Below, piece by piece: positions 16,271-27,416 of a stretch of DNA of 64,000 nucleotides. The position numbers and the translations under genes were made by a program. Source of the DNA: Hymenochaete sp. R1. Taxonomy: Eukaryota; Basidiomycota; Agaricomycetes; Hymenochaetales; Hymenochaetaceae. The stretch lies in the NCBI GenBank assembly GCA_019400425.1, contig JAFREE010000053.1, positions 62,001-126,000 on the forward strand, written 5' to 3'. Position 1 is the first letter of the stretch, and every line of letters begins with the position of its first letter. A model generated the notes under the pieces. The model made no database searches, was not told the DNA's origin, and saw nothing but the letters and a program-made list of their open reading frames with translations.

Positions 16271-17611
16271 TCACCTCGCAGCGCTCCCATACCCCTTCAC
16301 CCTTCCACTCCCATACGGATACATGCTCGGCGCAAGCGGGAGCCCCTCATCTGTTTCCACCTCTTCATTCCCGTATGGAATCCCTTCCTCATTATCATCG
16401 TCGATAGCGAACAACACTTTGGACGCGACGCCGGACCGGCCCCGACTGGGCCCCTGACTTGACCCAAAGGGGCCGAAGGAGCCTAGCGGCGACGAACCTC
16501 CTGATCTATTGACGCGAGCCCACCACTTGCCGCCTCTCGTCTTTGCCGGAGATGTCTTGTTTAGATATGAACCAGGCGTCGATACCGTCTTGACACTCTT
16601 TGCTCCTGCTTTGACCGCTCCAATCATGAAGTCTTCATCGGCACCAAGGTCCAATCCTCCTTCGCCATTCTCCACGTCCGCGTCATTCGAAGACGACGAA
16701 GATGAATGTGACCCTGCTGATCCCGACACGAACCTGTCATGGCGGCGGAAATCCCTGGCGTCGGCATCGAGGTCGTCGAGTAAACCAAGCCCTGCAAGTC
16801 CTTCACGGTCTTCGGTCGCCCAAGCATTGAGTCGGGATACATGGGGCCTGAAGCCTCCCTTCCGCTTCGATTTCGAGGTGCGGTTGGCGTAACGGTATGA
16901 GCGAGAGGGCGATGAAATGGTCGGGAGCGAAAATGAAACGGTCGACAGGGACGAACGGAGGGTAGAAAAGGAAGGCAGTGCGATATATTTATCGGAGGAT
17001 AAAGAGATACGGTGTCGGAGTGATGAGAGGAGTATGAGGATGGTCGAACGGTGATTGTATGCATAGAAAGCGACTGCAGACGTGATAATTCTAAATAAAA
17101 ATTCAAAGTTCAGCTATGGGAAACCGAGAACGAAAATGATATCGATGAGTAATAGCAGTAACAAAAAAACGCACATTATGGTAAGTATGCCCATAATGCC
17201 TGCTCTCCCCTTTCCAGTGCCCAAGGGCGTATTCGGCGACACGAACTCTGAGTCTGGCTTGTCGTCACCTCCTTTGCCTTCGTCATCGCTATTGTCATCT
17301 GCAGCGATGCGCACAATGTTGCTTGAAGTCGAACCGTCAAAATTGACACTGGAACGACGACAATCTTCCCGCTCCCCAAGCTGACCGCACAGATTGTCCA
17401 CCAGGTCCGAGTCGAAGCTCCTGGCCTCACTAGAAACAAAGCCTTCTAAAAGAGATTTCACCGTGCCATGCCACCCAGCCGATTCTGATCCATCTGCCTG
17501 TATCCTTGCTCCAGCAGCGTCCCTCCCCACGTTCGCCGCCTCGACGCACGCGCCAAGGGCAAGTAAAGCGAGTACCGCCGAAATGTTCGCCATCATCGTA
17601 GCCGTCTTCAT
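16271..17611 (-). CDS. Signal-peptide single-pass membrane protein, family not recognised
   Basis: 418 aa from two exons (17611-17175 and 17090-16271; 84-nt intron, donor GTGCGT, acceptor TTTAG), which join in frame. N-terminal signal peptide MKTATMMANISAVLALLALG. A roughly 100-residue luminal/extracellular part follows with two cysteines (NLCGQLGEREDC) and an acidic DDNSDDEGKGGDDKPDSE stretch. One TM helix is built across the intron (GIMGILTIIIITSAVAFYAY). The long cytoplasmic Ser/Arg-rich tail contains SSSSSS, GGKWWARVNRSG and a terminal GYGSAAR. Start could be the second ATG five codons later. It converges with DUF6534 copy A (199 bases between stops). No known domain; a surface or cell-wall sensor-like layout is an inference from topology only. 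Confidence 0.75.
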
Positions 17612-18393
17612 CTCGAACTCAGCCTCAGAGCTTCAACGTCGTTAGCGTCCGAGCGTCCGACTAGAAGTTTCAGCGTAGCCGAAAATGAAAGAGTCGCTGC
17701 GTGAGTGTGTAAAGGAGAGGAACGACGACGGAAGCAGTACGAGGATGAGCATGCATGTGCGTGCGGGAGTGGAGAGGTCGACGAAAATGCTGTCCAGTGT
17801 CCCACGCGAAATCTTCTGTGGGGTAACCTCGGTATCTTCCACGGGCCGAAGGAACCGCCACCTCCGCTTTCGTCGTTGCACTCTTTTCAGACTTTTGTCG
17901 ATGATTTCGCATTGCGATATATTTTACGCAGAAACAAATCAAGTGTTGTGAAGATATCTTCAGTACTCAAGTACGTGCTACTTGAAGTAATATTGTTCAG
18001 GCGAGCAACTCGTCCGGCTCTCTCAGTGCCCGAGAGCCAATCTAATTTATAATAATAGGATAGTCGGGGCGCCGTGGAGCTAAACAAGGACATGCACGGT
18101 CTAGAAGTTGGATTTTCCTTGCGATAAGGAAAGGCACATGAACATCAATACACCTTGCATTGTATTAAGAATAGCAACTATGCACGAAGGCATCATTTCC
18201 ACGGTAAACATCAAGTCCAAAATAACGTATAGAAGCATAACAGAGGGGAATGACCGGCAATATAAGATACAGCAAAAAAGACAGCAGGGACACAGGGATA
18301 AGCTACATTCAATTACTAAATAGCAAGGCTTGCTAGTACCAAAGCTTCGATAGGACATCGACAAAGAGAGAGGAATAGTATAAACTCACGAAA
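17612..18393. other. Intergenic
   Basis: Between two minus-strand genes. An 87-codon hydrophobic ORF at 18101-18364 has no support. Nothing else seen. Confidence 0.5.
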
Positions 18394-20439
18394 TCAGTGC
18401 GCACTTGGAACAGCAATAACTATCGCTTCCAACACAACGCTACACACGAGACCGAATCGTAAAAGGCTCCACCATAGATAATTATGTACCATCGTTATGC
18501 GCATATCCTCAACGACCTTGCACGGACCAAAGATTGGTGGGCGATGGAATGCTGGCTCGATCATAGGTTCAGAAACGCTTTGCATATCGGACGATGGATG
18601 ATGAGAAGGGAATTGCGGGTTTGTTCGGAGGGCAGACTGAGTGCGAGGATTAAACCGGGGTTGCGCTTCAGAGCGCGGGGACGGTTCACCATCGGACTCG
18701 TCTAAGAAAGGTGCAATGCGCGACTTTTCTTTCTCATCACTCGGGGAGTTAGGCGTGAGGGGTGACCGAGTACCGTTAGAAGTCGATTGAACCCCTCTTT
18801 CTTCCATAGGAGCCGAAAGCGACACCATGTGTCTTTGAGCCTCGTCGTCATCTGCCATCCTTTGTAACTCCCACGCATGAAGTTGTCGGCTTGACCGAAG
18901 AAAAAGGATCGGGCAGAACCCTCGGAAGCCCTTGTACCACATTAAACTCGCGAGGAAAAAGCATGGGAAAGAGAAGAGACGCCAAACACGGTGCGATTTT
19001 GGCGGGACGACAAAACTTTTGGAGGGGGAGAGGATGAAGAAAAGTGCGATGGCGAGGCCAAGGAGGAAAGCGGGGAGCGCCGAGAAATACCTAATGACGA
19101 AATGTTGGGCAATCATCGCATAAAGTGGAGCAACAAGGGACGCACCAGAATAGCTGACGAGGGCGGTTGATATTGGTCGATGCATTGGTGAGAAAGCGAG
19201 CCAGCGAGACTGATTCAGTCAATTGATATATCTCCTCATAAACGGTCGCGAACTAGGATACGAGACAATAAGCAACGTGCTTTGAACCTCCTTTTGGATG
19301 GCACGTACCGCATTGGGATGCAGAGTGTTCTTGGCTTCTTTAATGCACCTATCTCGTACTTCACTCGGCAACAGGAGCTCTTTTTTCGAACCAGGTATCA
19401 AAAAGGTCGCTATGACATTTTCGACTTCGTCTCTGAAAAGTTGAATAGAAGAATCCGCAATAGCTGCCAAGGGAGGGTACAAATACGAGGGTGATGATGT
19501 ATTATCGTTCGAAGAGTCCATCGACGGTGAGGATAAAATTGGATGCTTCGCGTAGTCAATATTGGCGCTATTGATAGTGTTTATGGGATGGCGTGGGTCG
19601 GCTGGACCACCTTTCCTGTACACGGATGAAAGTGGTGTGGGCAATTGAGGTAGGACGTTCAGTGTCGCCTCCGAACCAGACGATATGTTTACCCTGAGGG
19701 AGGTAGGTCTGCGAATGGCACCGGCAAGTCGTTGCAATGTATTCCTCACGGCCATCCCTCGCTCGTCTTCATCACTGAAGTAGCTCGTCTCATAAGAGCC
19801 ATCAGACGAAGTACCTTGGGTCCGCGATCGTAAGAGCTGCAAAGTTGATTGCGTTTCCGCAAGTTCTTTCCGTTTCGCGTCGTGCGGGTTTGAGGCACGG
19901 GGAGATAATGTTCGAAGAAGATGGTTGGATGGCAATTGGTCGAACCGTGCTTTAAAGTCCTGATACCAGACGATGAACTGGAGATTCTCGAGCGATATGT
20001 CCTGCACATGGCACGTATAAGAACGATGTCAGTAACCCGAAAAAGACGGGAAAGAGAAATCGATTCATGGAAGTAGCATGTAGAAGTCTAAAGTTTAAAT
20101 GGACATACGCAGAAGGCGAGGAAGGCCTCGAACTCAGGTAGACTGTTTTGACAGCTGTCAGATCTTCGAGGGACAAGGGGAGAAGGAGACTTGGAAGGAA
20201 ACGTACGAAATAGGTGAAACGGTGTCTCCAGAGAGGACGTGAGCGAGCGTTATATCTGACAGCCTCGATCGATTGGCCTCTGCCGCCCAGCTCCACAATT
20301 GAGCAGCATATGTAGCGCTAAAAAGGCTTCGAGCGCTTTTCTTCCTGCGATTCGACTCTGAAGTTTGTCTCTGGCATGATGTATCGGAAGTGTGTCCAGG
20401 TGGGTTAGTTCGGCGCCGAAAAGGAAAGGTGAGTACCAT
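18394..20439 (-). CDS. RAX1-like RGS-domain membrane protein
   Basis: About 620 aa. Start MVLTFPFRRRTNPPGHTSDT at 20439. Spliced exons read ITLAHVLSGDTVSPIS + LPEFEAFLAFC + DISLENLQFIVWYQDFKARF, the split N-terminal half of an RGS fold. A long Ser-rich insertion follows, then the second RGS half FRDEVENVIATFLIPGSKKE and LHPNAVRAIQKEVQSTL. The last exon carries three to four hydrophobic helices (VAPLYAMIAQHFVIRYFSA, AFLLGLAIALFFIL, LFSFPCFFLASLMWY, LLRFGLVCSVVLEAIVIAVP). RGS half + insertion + RGS half + C-terminal TMs is the layout of fungal RAX1, involved in polarity/bud-site marking in yeasts. Exact junction before the last exon (about 19208-19230) is unclear. GAP activity is not implied. 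Confidence 0.82.
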
Positions 20440-22513
20440 GTCGAGTGCCAGTGAGGTCGGAGAGGAATGATCCTAACGTTGAGAGCGTCAAAGGCAGCTG
20501 GAGACGTTCCGATAGAGATGTAAATGAACCCCTAGCCTTCCGGATGCTTGTGGGGTGGAAAAAGGAGATTGAGAGGAGGAGACATTTATAAAGGAGCGGT
20601 AATACGGAGGTTACAAGGTACAATTTTTTAGTAGTACTAGTAGACTCAAAGAAAGAAAGAGGGGCATCCGTTGTCCGTGCCTCTGCCTAAACCTGAGACT
20701 CGCCGATCCGCCGTCATCCCGCCTCCCATTTCTGAAAATTTGGCTCCTTCAACGAATCAGAAACAGCGCTCATTTTCGGATGTTTTATTTTCTCTACCGA
20801 TGCCCATGAGCCCAATCAACGTGTATTACGACCGCATCTTCCTATTTTTTTTATTGGGTGAGCTACACAACAAATCAGCATCGTGGACGGTGGGGAAGTG
20901 TAGCCGAACCAATCGGGAAACCAACGACTGACGACGAATATTACAAATAGTAATTCAAATTCAGCACGCGCCCGATTCCAGCCTCTTCCCCTATCCCTCT
21001 CGTCATTCCGGCACTAGCGCTTTCCTACTCCTGTTCATCGTCCATCGCCTGGCCACTTCATTGTATAGTAGCAGCACTGGAACCTTGCCTTGCCTTGCTT
21101 TGCTCGACGTCGACTCTTGCTTTTGCGAGAATTCTGGGGGGTTCAAATGTTCGCTTCTCGTCTCCACCCACCTCAAGGCATCATCGAAGACTGCCGCCGT
21201 AGTCTTGTTTGTAGCATGACATGACCGCGAGATGATATCATAATATGTATTGACTCGGATGCATGGGTAAAGTACACCGTCCATCTTCACTTGGCCTTTT
21301 TCTAAAGTCGAAGATCTTCCAACAACTAAATTCATGGCGAAAGACAGCGTTTTCAAGCCCGAGGAGCTGGTTCATTTATGAGGGTTTTTTTCGTTTTATT
21401 GATCCATGAAACGTTCCATCGAGTTTTCTATTGAAAGAGCTGATTCACTGTTTTTACCCATTAAACGCCACTAGCACTCTAGTACCGTCACTTGTTTCCG
21501 AACGTCGAAGGTTTGTACCGGGCAGAGCACGCGCCAGATGCCCTCTCCGAACCGGAATCAATACTACACATTGATCCTCGTGGACTGCGGAGGTACCGTT
21601 GTATTTCTTGTATTGTTACGATTTTACCGGACCAATCGAGTTTCAAAGGAAGCAAAGAGTTACGAGATCGAATATATCGAAGCTTTCATCTATCACTCGT
21701 TTCGGTATGTGCAAGTTAGACTGCATTGGGAGATTACGGGAATTACGATCACCGAGTTCACCGCTTACTCTGGCCGTCCATCCCATTGATTCTGTATTGA
21801 CTCTGACGTAGTCAAAGCTCCCAGATCAAGGAGCATGCTTTCCTCTCTTGCTCATTCCCCGGGAAGAAGTACATTGTGGATAAAACTCCGCTACAACAGA
21901 GCACCCCTATCCTAAGTTGAAGGTAATTTGAATGGTATGTGGGTCGGAGCGGATAAGCTTTTGGTGCGGAGATAAACTCACCTCGCCTTCTTTCTGAGTC
22001 GCTGTAGAAGCGGCCTCTTGGCCGCGTCGCACGTCCGGTGGCGAGAGAGAAATACATACTCCATTAGACAAACTTATGCGACAAACACCTCTCCACATCC
22101 ACACCGTCAAAGGCACGATACAATGCTGGCATCAATACCAGGGAAAGATCATGGCATTTGGCGCGATCAAGATAGAGGATTTAATATTACAACGGAGACA
22201 CAAAAAAGTGCGGCAACGAGTTTCCACTATAGAAGAGATAATGGGATTGGGAAAGGAAAGGGGAGTTCTCAAGTTAAAGCGTATGAGATGTTTTGTAGAA
22301 GCCCAAGGAAAGGGGAAAGGGAAGATGGGGCAATTGCGGAAACCTAACAGGAAGACGTGAGGACGTGAATAAGTATGCCGTGAGTGACTAAAAAGTTTGA
22401 AAGGCGAAGAATGCAAACAGGGAATAAATAAACGAAGTAAACAATTAGAAACGAAGGACGATCGGGTGTCCGATTAATGTGAAAGAGTTGTCCTAAGATA
22501 TTATTTGTTCAAA
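20440..22513. other. Gene-poor stretch
   Basis: Contains the 5' leader of the RAX1-like gene. A 117-codon minus ORF at 21003-21356 (MKTLSFAMNLVVGRSSTLEK) has no recognisable domain or splicing partner; it could be a small gene but I would not call it. A pyrimidine/purine-biased stretch occurs at 22200-22450. ACTAGT at about 20633. Confidence 0.5.
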
Positions 22514-24315
22514 TTAAGAAAGTAAAACCTCTCTTTCCTTCCCTTTCCCTTTCTGACTTGAGGGTGCCCGCGGAGGCTCGGGTAGCGATCGATATGCACT
22601 CCCAGCGCTGGTAGGCCGCGCACCTGAAGGTAAAGGCGACGTGGCCGTCGAGGAGGACATATCACCGGAAGACGACGGGTTGTGGCTCATCAGAGGTGCC
22701 CGCGTGTTTGAGTACCCCGGTATAAACCCGTGCTTCGTATCGGTAGATTGCGGTTCCGGAGATGACGGCGTCGAAGAGGCTTGTGCTGCAAGCTCCGGAG
22801 GGGCCAGATCGTTCGATGATTGCAGGTCTCCAGCTCTATCGATATAGGGAGGTGGGATTTCATGCACGGCCCCCGCATCTTTATGGTAGATGACTTCTGG
22901 TTGTCCTATTTTTCTTCTTTTCAACATCTTGTTTCGTCAAAATGAAGTTCTCATGCTTACCTCCGGGCCCGCCATGCGGTCCTGAGTATACGGTAGAACC
23001 ACCATCCACTGATTCTCGCCGTCCCGACATGCCCGGTGCACCGATACCGCCATCGCTGCGTGAGTATCCACTTTGAGAACCGCCATAATCATCTCGGTAC
23101 CTCGCCAGCTTGGAGCTTGGTGGAGGGTCATAGGGGTTGAACGAGCTGCGATCACCGGGCGCTGCGTTGTATTCCGTCATGTGTGGTCCCGTCCAGGCTT
23201 CGGGCATTATAGCCGCCTCGGGCGCCTGTGATTGATTTTGTCTGCGGCGCCACAGAAGGAACCCCAGGATAGCTAACAAGGCCAGTACGACGACGGGAAT
23301 AACTACCGCGATCACTATTGTCTTGGTCTTCGAGTTTGATGGTTGAGGAGGATGTTGATCCACATCTGCAGAATTCCCAGAAGAAGGATTCAGCGGACAA
23401 TACGATGTATCCGCCGACCCAGTAGTCTTGAAGATCCCAGTGTTCGTGCCCCAAGTACCATTCGCGTCGACTACGGAGACTAGAAAAGTAAACGTTGAGG
23501 TCGGTTATCATTCACCAATATAAATGCATGTTTGACCAGTGACATACCGATGAGTTGACCATTCGGATCCGCTCGATTGGGCCAAGTGAAAACATCGTCA
23601 TCATCTCCCATTGTCACATTTGTCACGACCGGTGACTCTGCTGCAGCAAAAGAAAGATTGTATGGTTTCTGACCACCATACACCCGCAACCCCAGTGGTG
23701 CACATGTCTCCAGATTGTCCGAAGTCGATACATTTGCGACTAACGTGATATTGGTTGAAGGAGCTGAAGGTAGACAACCGCTGTCACCATCTGCAGACTA
23801 TCAGAAAAGGAAACTTGAATCCAATAGAACGAAATGAACAACATACCTTCAATGTCATACACGCCGGATTCGCCACCAGAATTCCCTTCTGCATCGGCCA
23901 CTGTAAGGAGGATTTTCGAGCCTTTACGAATAGATTAATGGAAGCAAGAATCACAATGTAGAATAAACATACCAGACGGTTGATCAATAGTGTATGAGAG
24001 ACCCGATCGTTGACTACCGATCGAAGACACGGTCGGTATTCCTCCAGCTGGCCATGCGATCATGTAGTATGGGGGTGTACCCAAAGCACTTGCATTATTT
24101 TGTAATGCCACAATATCCACACTGTACGACCCGCACTGGGTCAAGGATGAAGTGAACTCCTACAAAGCGTTGAGTCCGTCGTATTTCTTATCGTAGAGTT
24201 TGAATAGACGCACTGTAGGGAACTTCCACAGGAAAGTATTGGCACCCTGCCCTTGCGCCGAACACGTACCCAACCATGCCGCTGCAATACCCAGAACCGT
24301 CAACACCCTCGTCAT
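22514..24315 (-). CDS. Type I single-pass membrane protein Z, copy A (full-length tail, PPPY motif)
   Basis: About 500 aa in six exons. Signal peptide MTRVLTVLGIAAAWLGTCSA, then an extracellular region rich in N-glycosylation sequons with several cysteines (GGQKPYNLSFAAAE, VTNVTMGDDDDVFTWPNRAD, VSVVDANGTWGTNTGIFK). One helix follows, TIVIAVVIPVVVLALLAILG, ending in the stop-transfer WRRRQ. The cytoplasmic tail is Gly/Ser/Pro-rich with EIPPPYIDR, a PPxY motif of the type bound by WW domains of Rsp5/Nedd4 ubiquitin ligases. Stop at 22514. Beta-sandwich or wall-sensor roles are common for such fungal proteins, but I do not recognise a family. The near-identical inverted copy at 39.4-40.8 kb shares intron sequence. 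Intron 1 (54 nt) ends in TAG and cannot be read through. Confidence 0.85.
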
Positions 24316-24345
24316 ATCCTTTTCCGCTTTCCAGCAAAGTCTTAA
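22514..24345 (-). repeat. Inverted duplication, Z copy A
   Basis: Near-identical to 39410-40845 in opposite orientation. Compared by eye, the coding sequence around 24040-24160 differs from the partner at only a few percent of bases; introns also match, and similarity continues about 30 bases upstream of the ATG (the AGTCTTAA..CTACTCGAGG region). Similarity breaks down in the cytoplasmic-tail exon after PEAWTG. Confidence 0.85.
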
Positions 24346-25328
24346 GCTACTCGAGGAGCGTTCGATGAGGGCGTCGTGGTTGATCAAAGGAGGCGGAAGG
24401 AAGGTGGAGGAGAGAGGAAAAGGGTAAAAGGTAAGAGAAGGCCGCCCAATACTTAGGTTAGTCCGAGGGCAGCCATCAAAAAGCGGTGCCACGGTTCTTC
24501 ACGAATTCATTTGAGGAATGAGGACGTCTGATGCGTTCGCTTCCACAGCCACCTGCGCTTCCTTTCTGCCCGCAAAACGCCAGAAATCCTAGCAGCATGT
24601 CCCCGACTTCAAGACGTGTTAGGCACCCAATTCGTAAACACTGCATCCTCTGCACCTCCACTGCTACTTTTTCTACGTTATTTTCTGCGTGAGTTATCGA
24701 TGGTTATTCACCGGTGTCTTAAAAAGTCTCTGCGCGCGCGCTTAGCCTTATAATCACCGCCGACTCGGTACCGACTGGCGATCGGATCGCGGACAATCGA
24801 CACATCCGGTTCTGCGGGATTCAAACGACATTTGCCTGCATCATCTTCCGACTACACCAGAGCGCCACGATCATCGTTGTTCCTGGTAGTAAAGTGGGTG
24901 GCATCTGAATTTGTTGAATGGTTGAAGGTGGTACAGAGCTGGAGTCGAAGATAAGATTGCAGAGAATGGTCGGTGCATAAAAATGCGCCTTCCGACTTTT
25001 CGAAATCCGTCACAGTCGCTGTCCGCCTGCTACGGGATCTTACACTAACTCGCAAAAAGTATTCCGACTTGGGGTCGAGGGGCTTAGCAGAGAACGAGGC
25101 AGACGTTCGGTGGCTGACGTCGGAAGGGAGATGAGACAACTACAAACAAACAAGATTTCAAGATCATCACAGGAAGTCTCGATTAGGCATGAACGTCTCA
25201 CGCCTTAATCATGGTTGGATGGTCCAGACGTTCTTCAAAGTTCTTGATCTTTCTTGAGACTGGATCGACCATTCACCTGAACGGACAGCGAAAAAGTACT
25301 TTTACAACATACTCTACTTACGAGCCTC
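24316..25328. other. Intergenic
   Basis: Promoter side of Z copy A. A 95-codon minus ORF at 24852-25139 shows no recognisable content. Includes a short CG alternation at about 24733. Confidence 0.5.
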
Positions 25329-26463
25329 TTACAGGATTCTTCCGGCAATAACCTCTACTTTCACCACGTCGGGCGCCTCAGCGAGAAACTCGTCAGCTTT
25401 CGCAAAGAGTGCCTTGCCCACTTCTCCGTCCAAATGTGCTTGTCTAAAAGGACTCGTTATCAACACGTTATTTCAAGCCAGAGTCGAGACCAAGATCAAA
25501 GGGCCTGTTACAACCAATTTTCGCCACTTACCGTCCTGCCTCTCCTACCGAAAAATCCATGATTCCGAATCGGCTCGTATTCTCCACTTGGAACGCGTAC
25601 CATTGCGGAGTAAGCGTTTCTGCATCAACGAGTGGACGAGCGCTCTGAACAAGCAATGCAAATCCGTTTATATCCCCTTTGCTGATTCTGTCTTTCACTC
25701 CACTCACGATAAGGAACTCCTTCACAGCTTCCACTTTATCTGGCTTAGCCTCAAGGAGAACACGTAACCCTACGGTGACCTCCGCGCTCTGAACCTGTTC
25801 AAACAAGGTCAGGGTCACAATTCTTGACCCACAGAGCACCGTGAAGGGGCAAACGTACGTACCTTGCGTTCAAGAATGTTCACTTTACTGATCTCTGGTG
25901 ATCCTTCCACCATCACAGGAGCGTTTTGGAGCAGCGCGGCCGCTATTTCACCTGGGGCACTGGCAGTGAGTTTATTTGATCAATCATCAACACTTTGTGG
26001 TTGCACGTGTCGCTCTCGTGCTAAGGAGTGCACCAGTTCATTCAGGTTTCCGATGGCCAGATTGCTTGTTGATGGTCTAGCTGTCCACGCGCCACCCAGA
26101 TATTTGATGCCGGTGTAGACACGGAGGATCCTCCGACCCAAGCCAAGCCAAATAACAGCACTAATACTACAAGTCTGCAACTCACCGTTCAAATGAGCGT
26201 TCCGCCCTTCTTCTCCAGCAAACGTATCGAAGATGGCGTACGTATCCTGGCCTTCGTACTTCATCGCGTACCATTGAAGAGTCAGAGGTTCCTTAACGAG
26301 GAGCTGATGTCCTGCTGTGAAGAATTTGGGAAATGCTTCTGATTGATCCGGCTTGGCCGGGAGGGGCACAAAGAGTCCAAGTGTGGCTGAAGATAGACAT
26401 CGATGTGTTAATTTGGGATCGAATGGGGAATCAGAGATAGGATAGACACGTACGTATGCTCAT
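25329..26463 (-). CDS. Two-domain ABM-like (antibiotic-biosynthesis-monooxygenase fold) protein
   Basis: Around 210 aa made of two homologous dimeric alpha-beta-barrel units. Start MSIPTLGLFVPLPAKPDQ (exon 1 is ten bases, ATG ending at 26463). Unit 1: PLTLQWYAMKYEGQDTYAIF, DTFAGEEGRNAHLNGEIAAA. Unit 2: VTVGLRVLLEAKPDKVEAVK, LTPQWYAFQVENTSRFGIMD, FSVGEAGRQAHLDGEVGKAL, ending VEVIAGRIL. Splicing: 234-nt intron 25952-26185 (long for this window), then introns near 25800-25860, one inside 25640-25700 (after EFLI) and one at about 25440-25512. The repeated WYAxxxE..F.I.D.F.GE.GR.AHL pattern is typical of fungal ABM-like proteins, often small oxygenases or stress proteins; catalytic function cannot be assigned. 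Confidence 0.85.
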
Positions 26464-27416
26464 GATGGACAGGTAGGGGGTTATCCACTGAGAGAAGGGG
26501 TACAAGAGACGTCGAGTCCTGAGATACTATCAGGTATCAACCGTCTCCTCATATCCTTCCACGACCCATGTTTTTATTCCCACCAGAAATGTCAGGTATT
26601 GAAAGAAGAGCATGCATAGAATTGTCTATAAGGATGGATTGGCTTGTCCATTCCCACATCGACTCTCACGAAATAGGAACGAAGTAGAATGAATTAGAAG
26701 AAAAAAACCTATTTGCCCTTCATTCCACGCCAATAAGCAATGTCTGGTATAGGAACTATCAGCAGTATTTCACTTCGTGTTTATGAGCTCAATAATGCAT
26801 ATTTGCATAAGATAACGAGAAAAGGGGAGATGAAAAATAAAAGAGAGTTGAAAAACTAAGTTGTTTGCGAGCCCTCGAGTGTAAGTAGAAATGGATTTCA
26901 GTCCCTCAAACAGTGCACCCGCCGATATGGTGACTCGTATCCAGTAATAGACTATATCTGCCAAAACTAGTCATCTCTGGGTAGGCTTGGCTACCTGACC
27001 GATTGCCAGCGGCCGTATTTCGAGGCTTAAGAAAAGGCTTTGCCTCGCTTTAGAGAAGGAAAAGTGGCCAGGGAACCTGCGTTTCAGTTCCCGATAATTG
27101 ACAAAGTTTTGGAGCGTCTGAGAGACTCAAGATGAGAAGCTAATAATTTGATACAAAATCCATATGCCGAGCATTGAAATAATTAGAACAATGACACCAA
27201 TAAGTACTACGCGTGAGGGACGCAACACAAAAAGACTTGTAAATAGCTAAAGAATTCCCCGAATAAAAATATGTCCCAAGCGTCCGAGAGTAAGGTGGAT
27301 GAATAATAGACAGAAAAGAAATTGAAGAAGGGAATCAAAAAAAGCTTAACGAACGAAAAGATAGTAGTCTTTTGATTTTGAGAGAGGGTGAATATGGACA
27401 TTAGATTCCCCTTCAT
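26464..27416. other. Intergenic
   Basis: Between two minus-strand genes. AT-rich 3' flank of the protease gene at 27100-27416. No gene seen. Confidence 0.5.

Noticed and set aside
21003..21356. 117-codon minus ORF as a gene
   Set aside because: No domain, no splice partners, no paralog; too weak.
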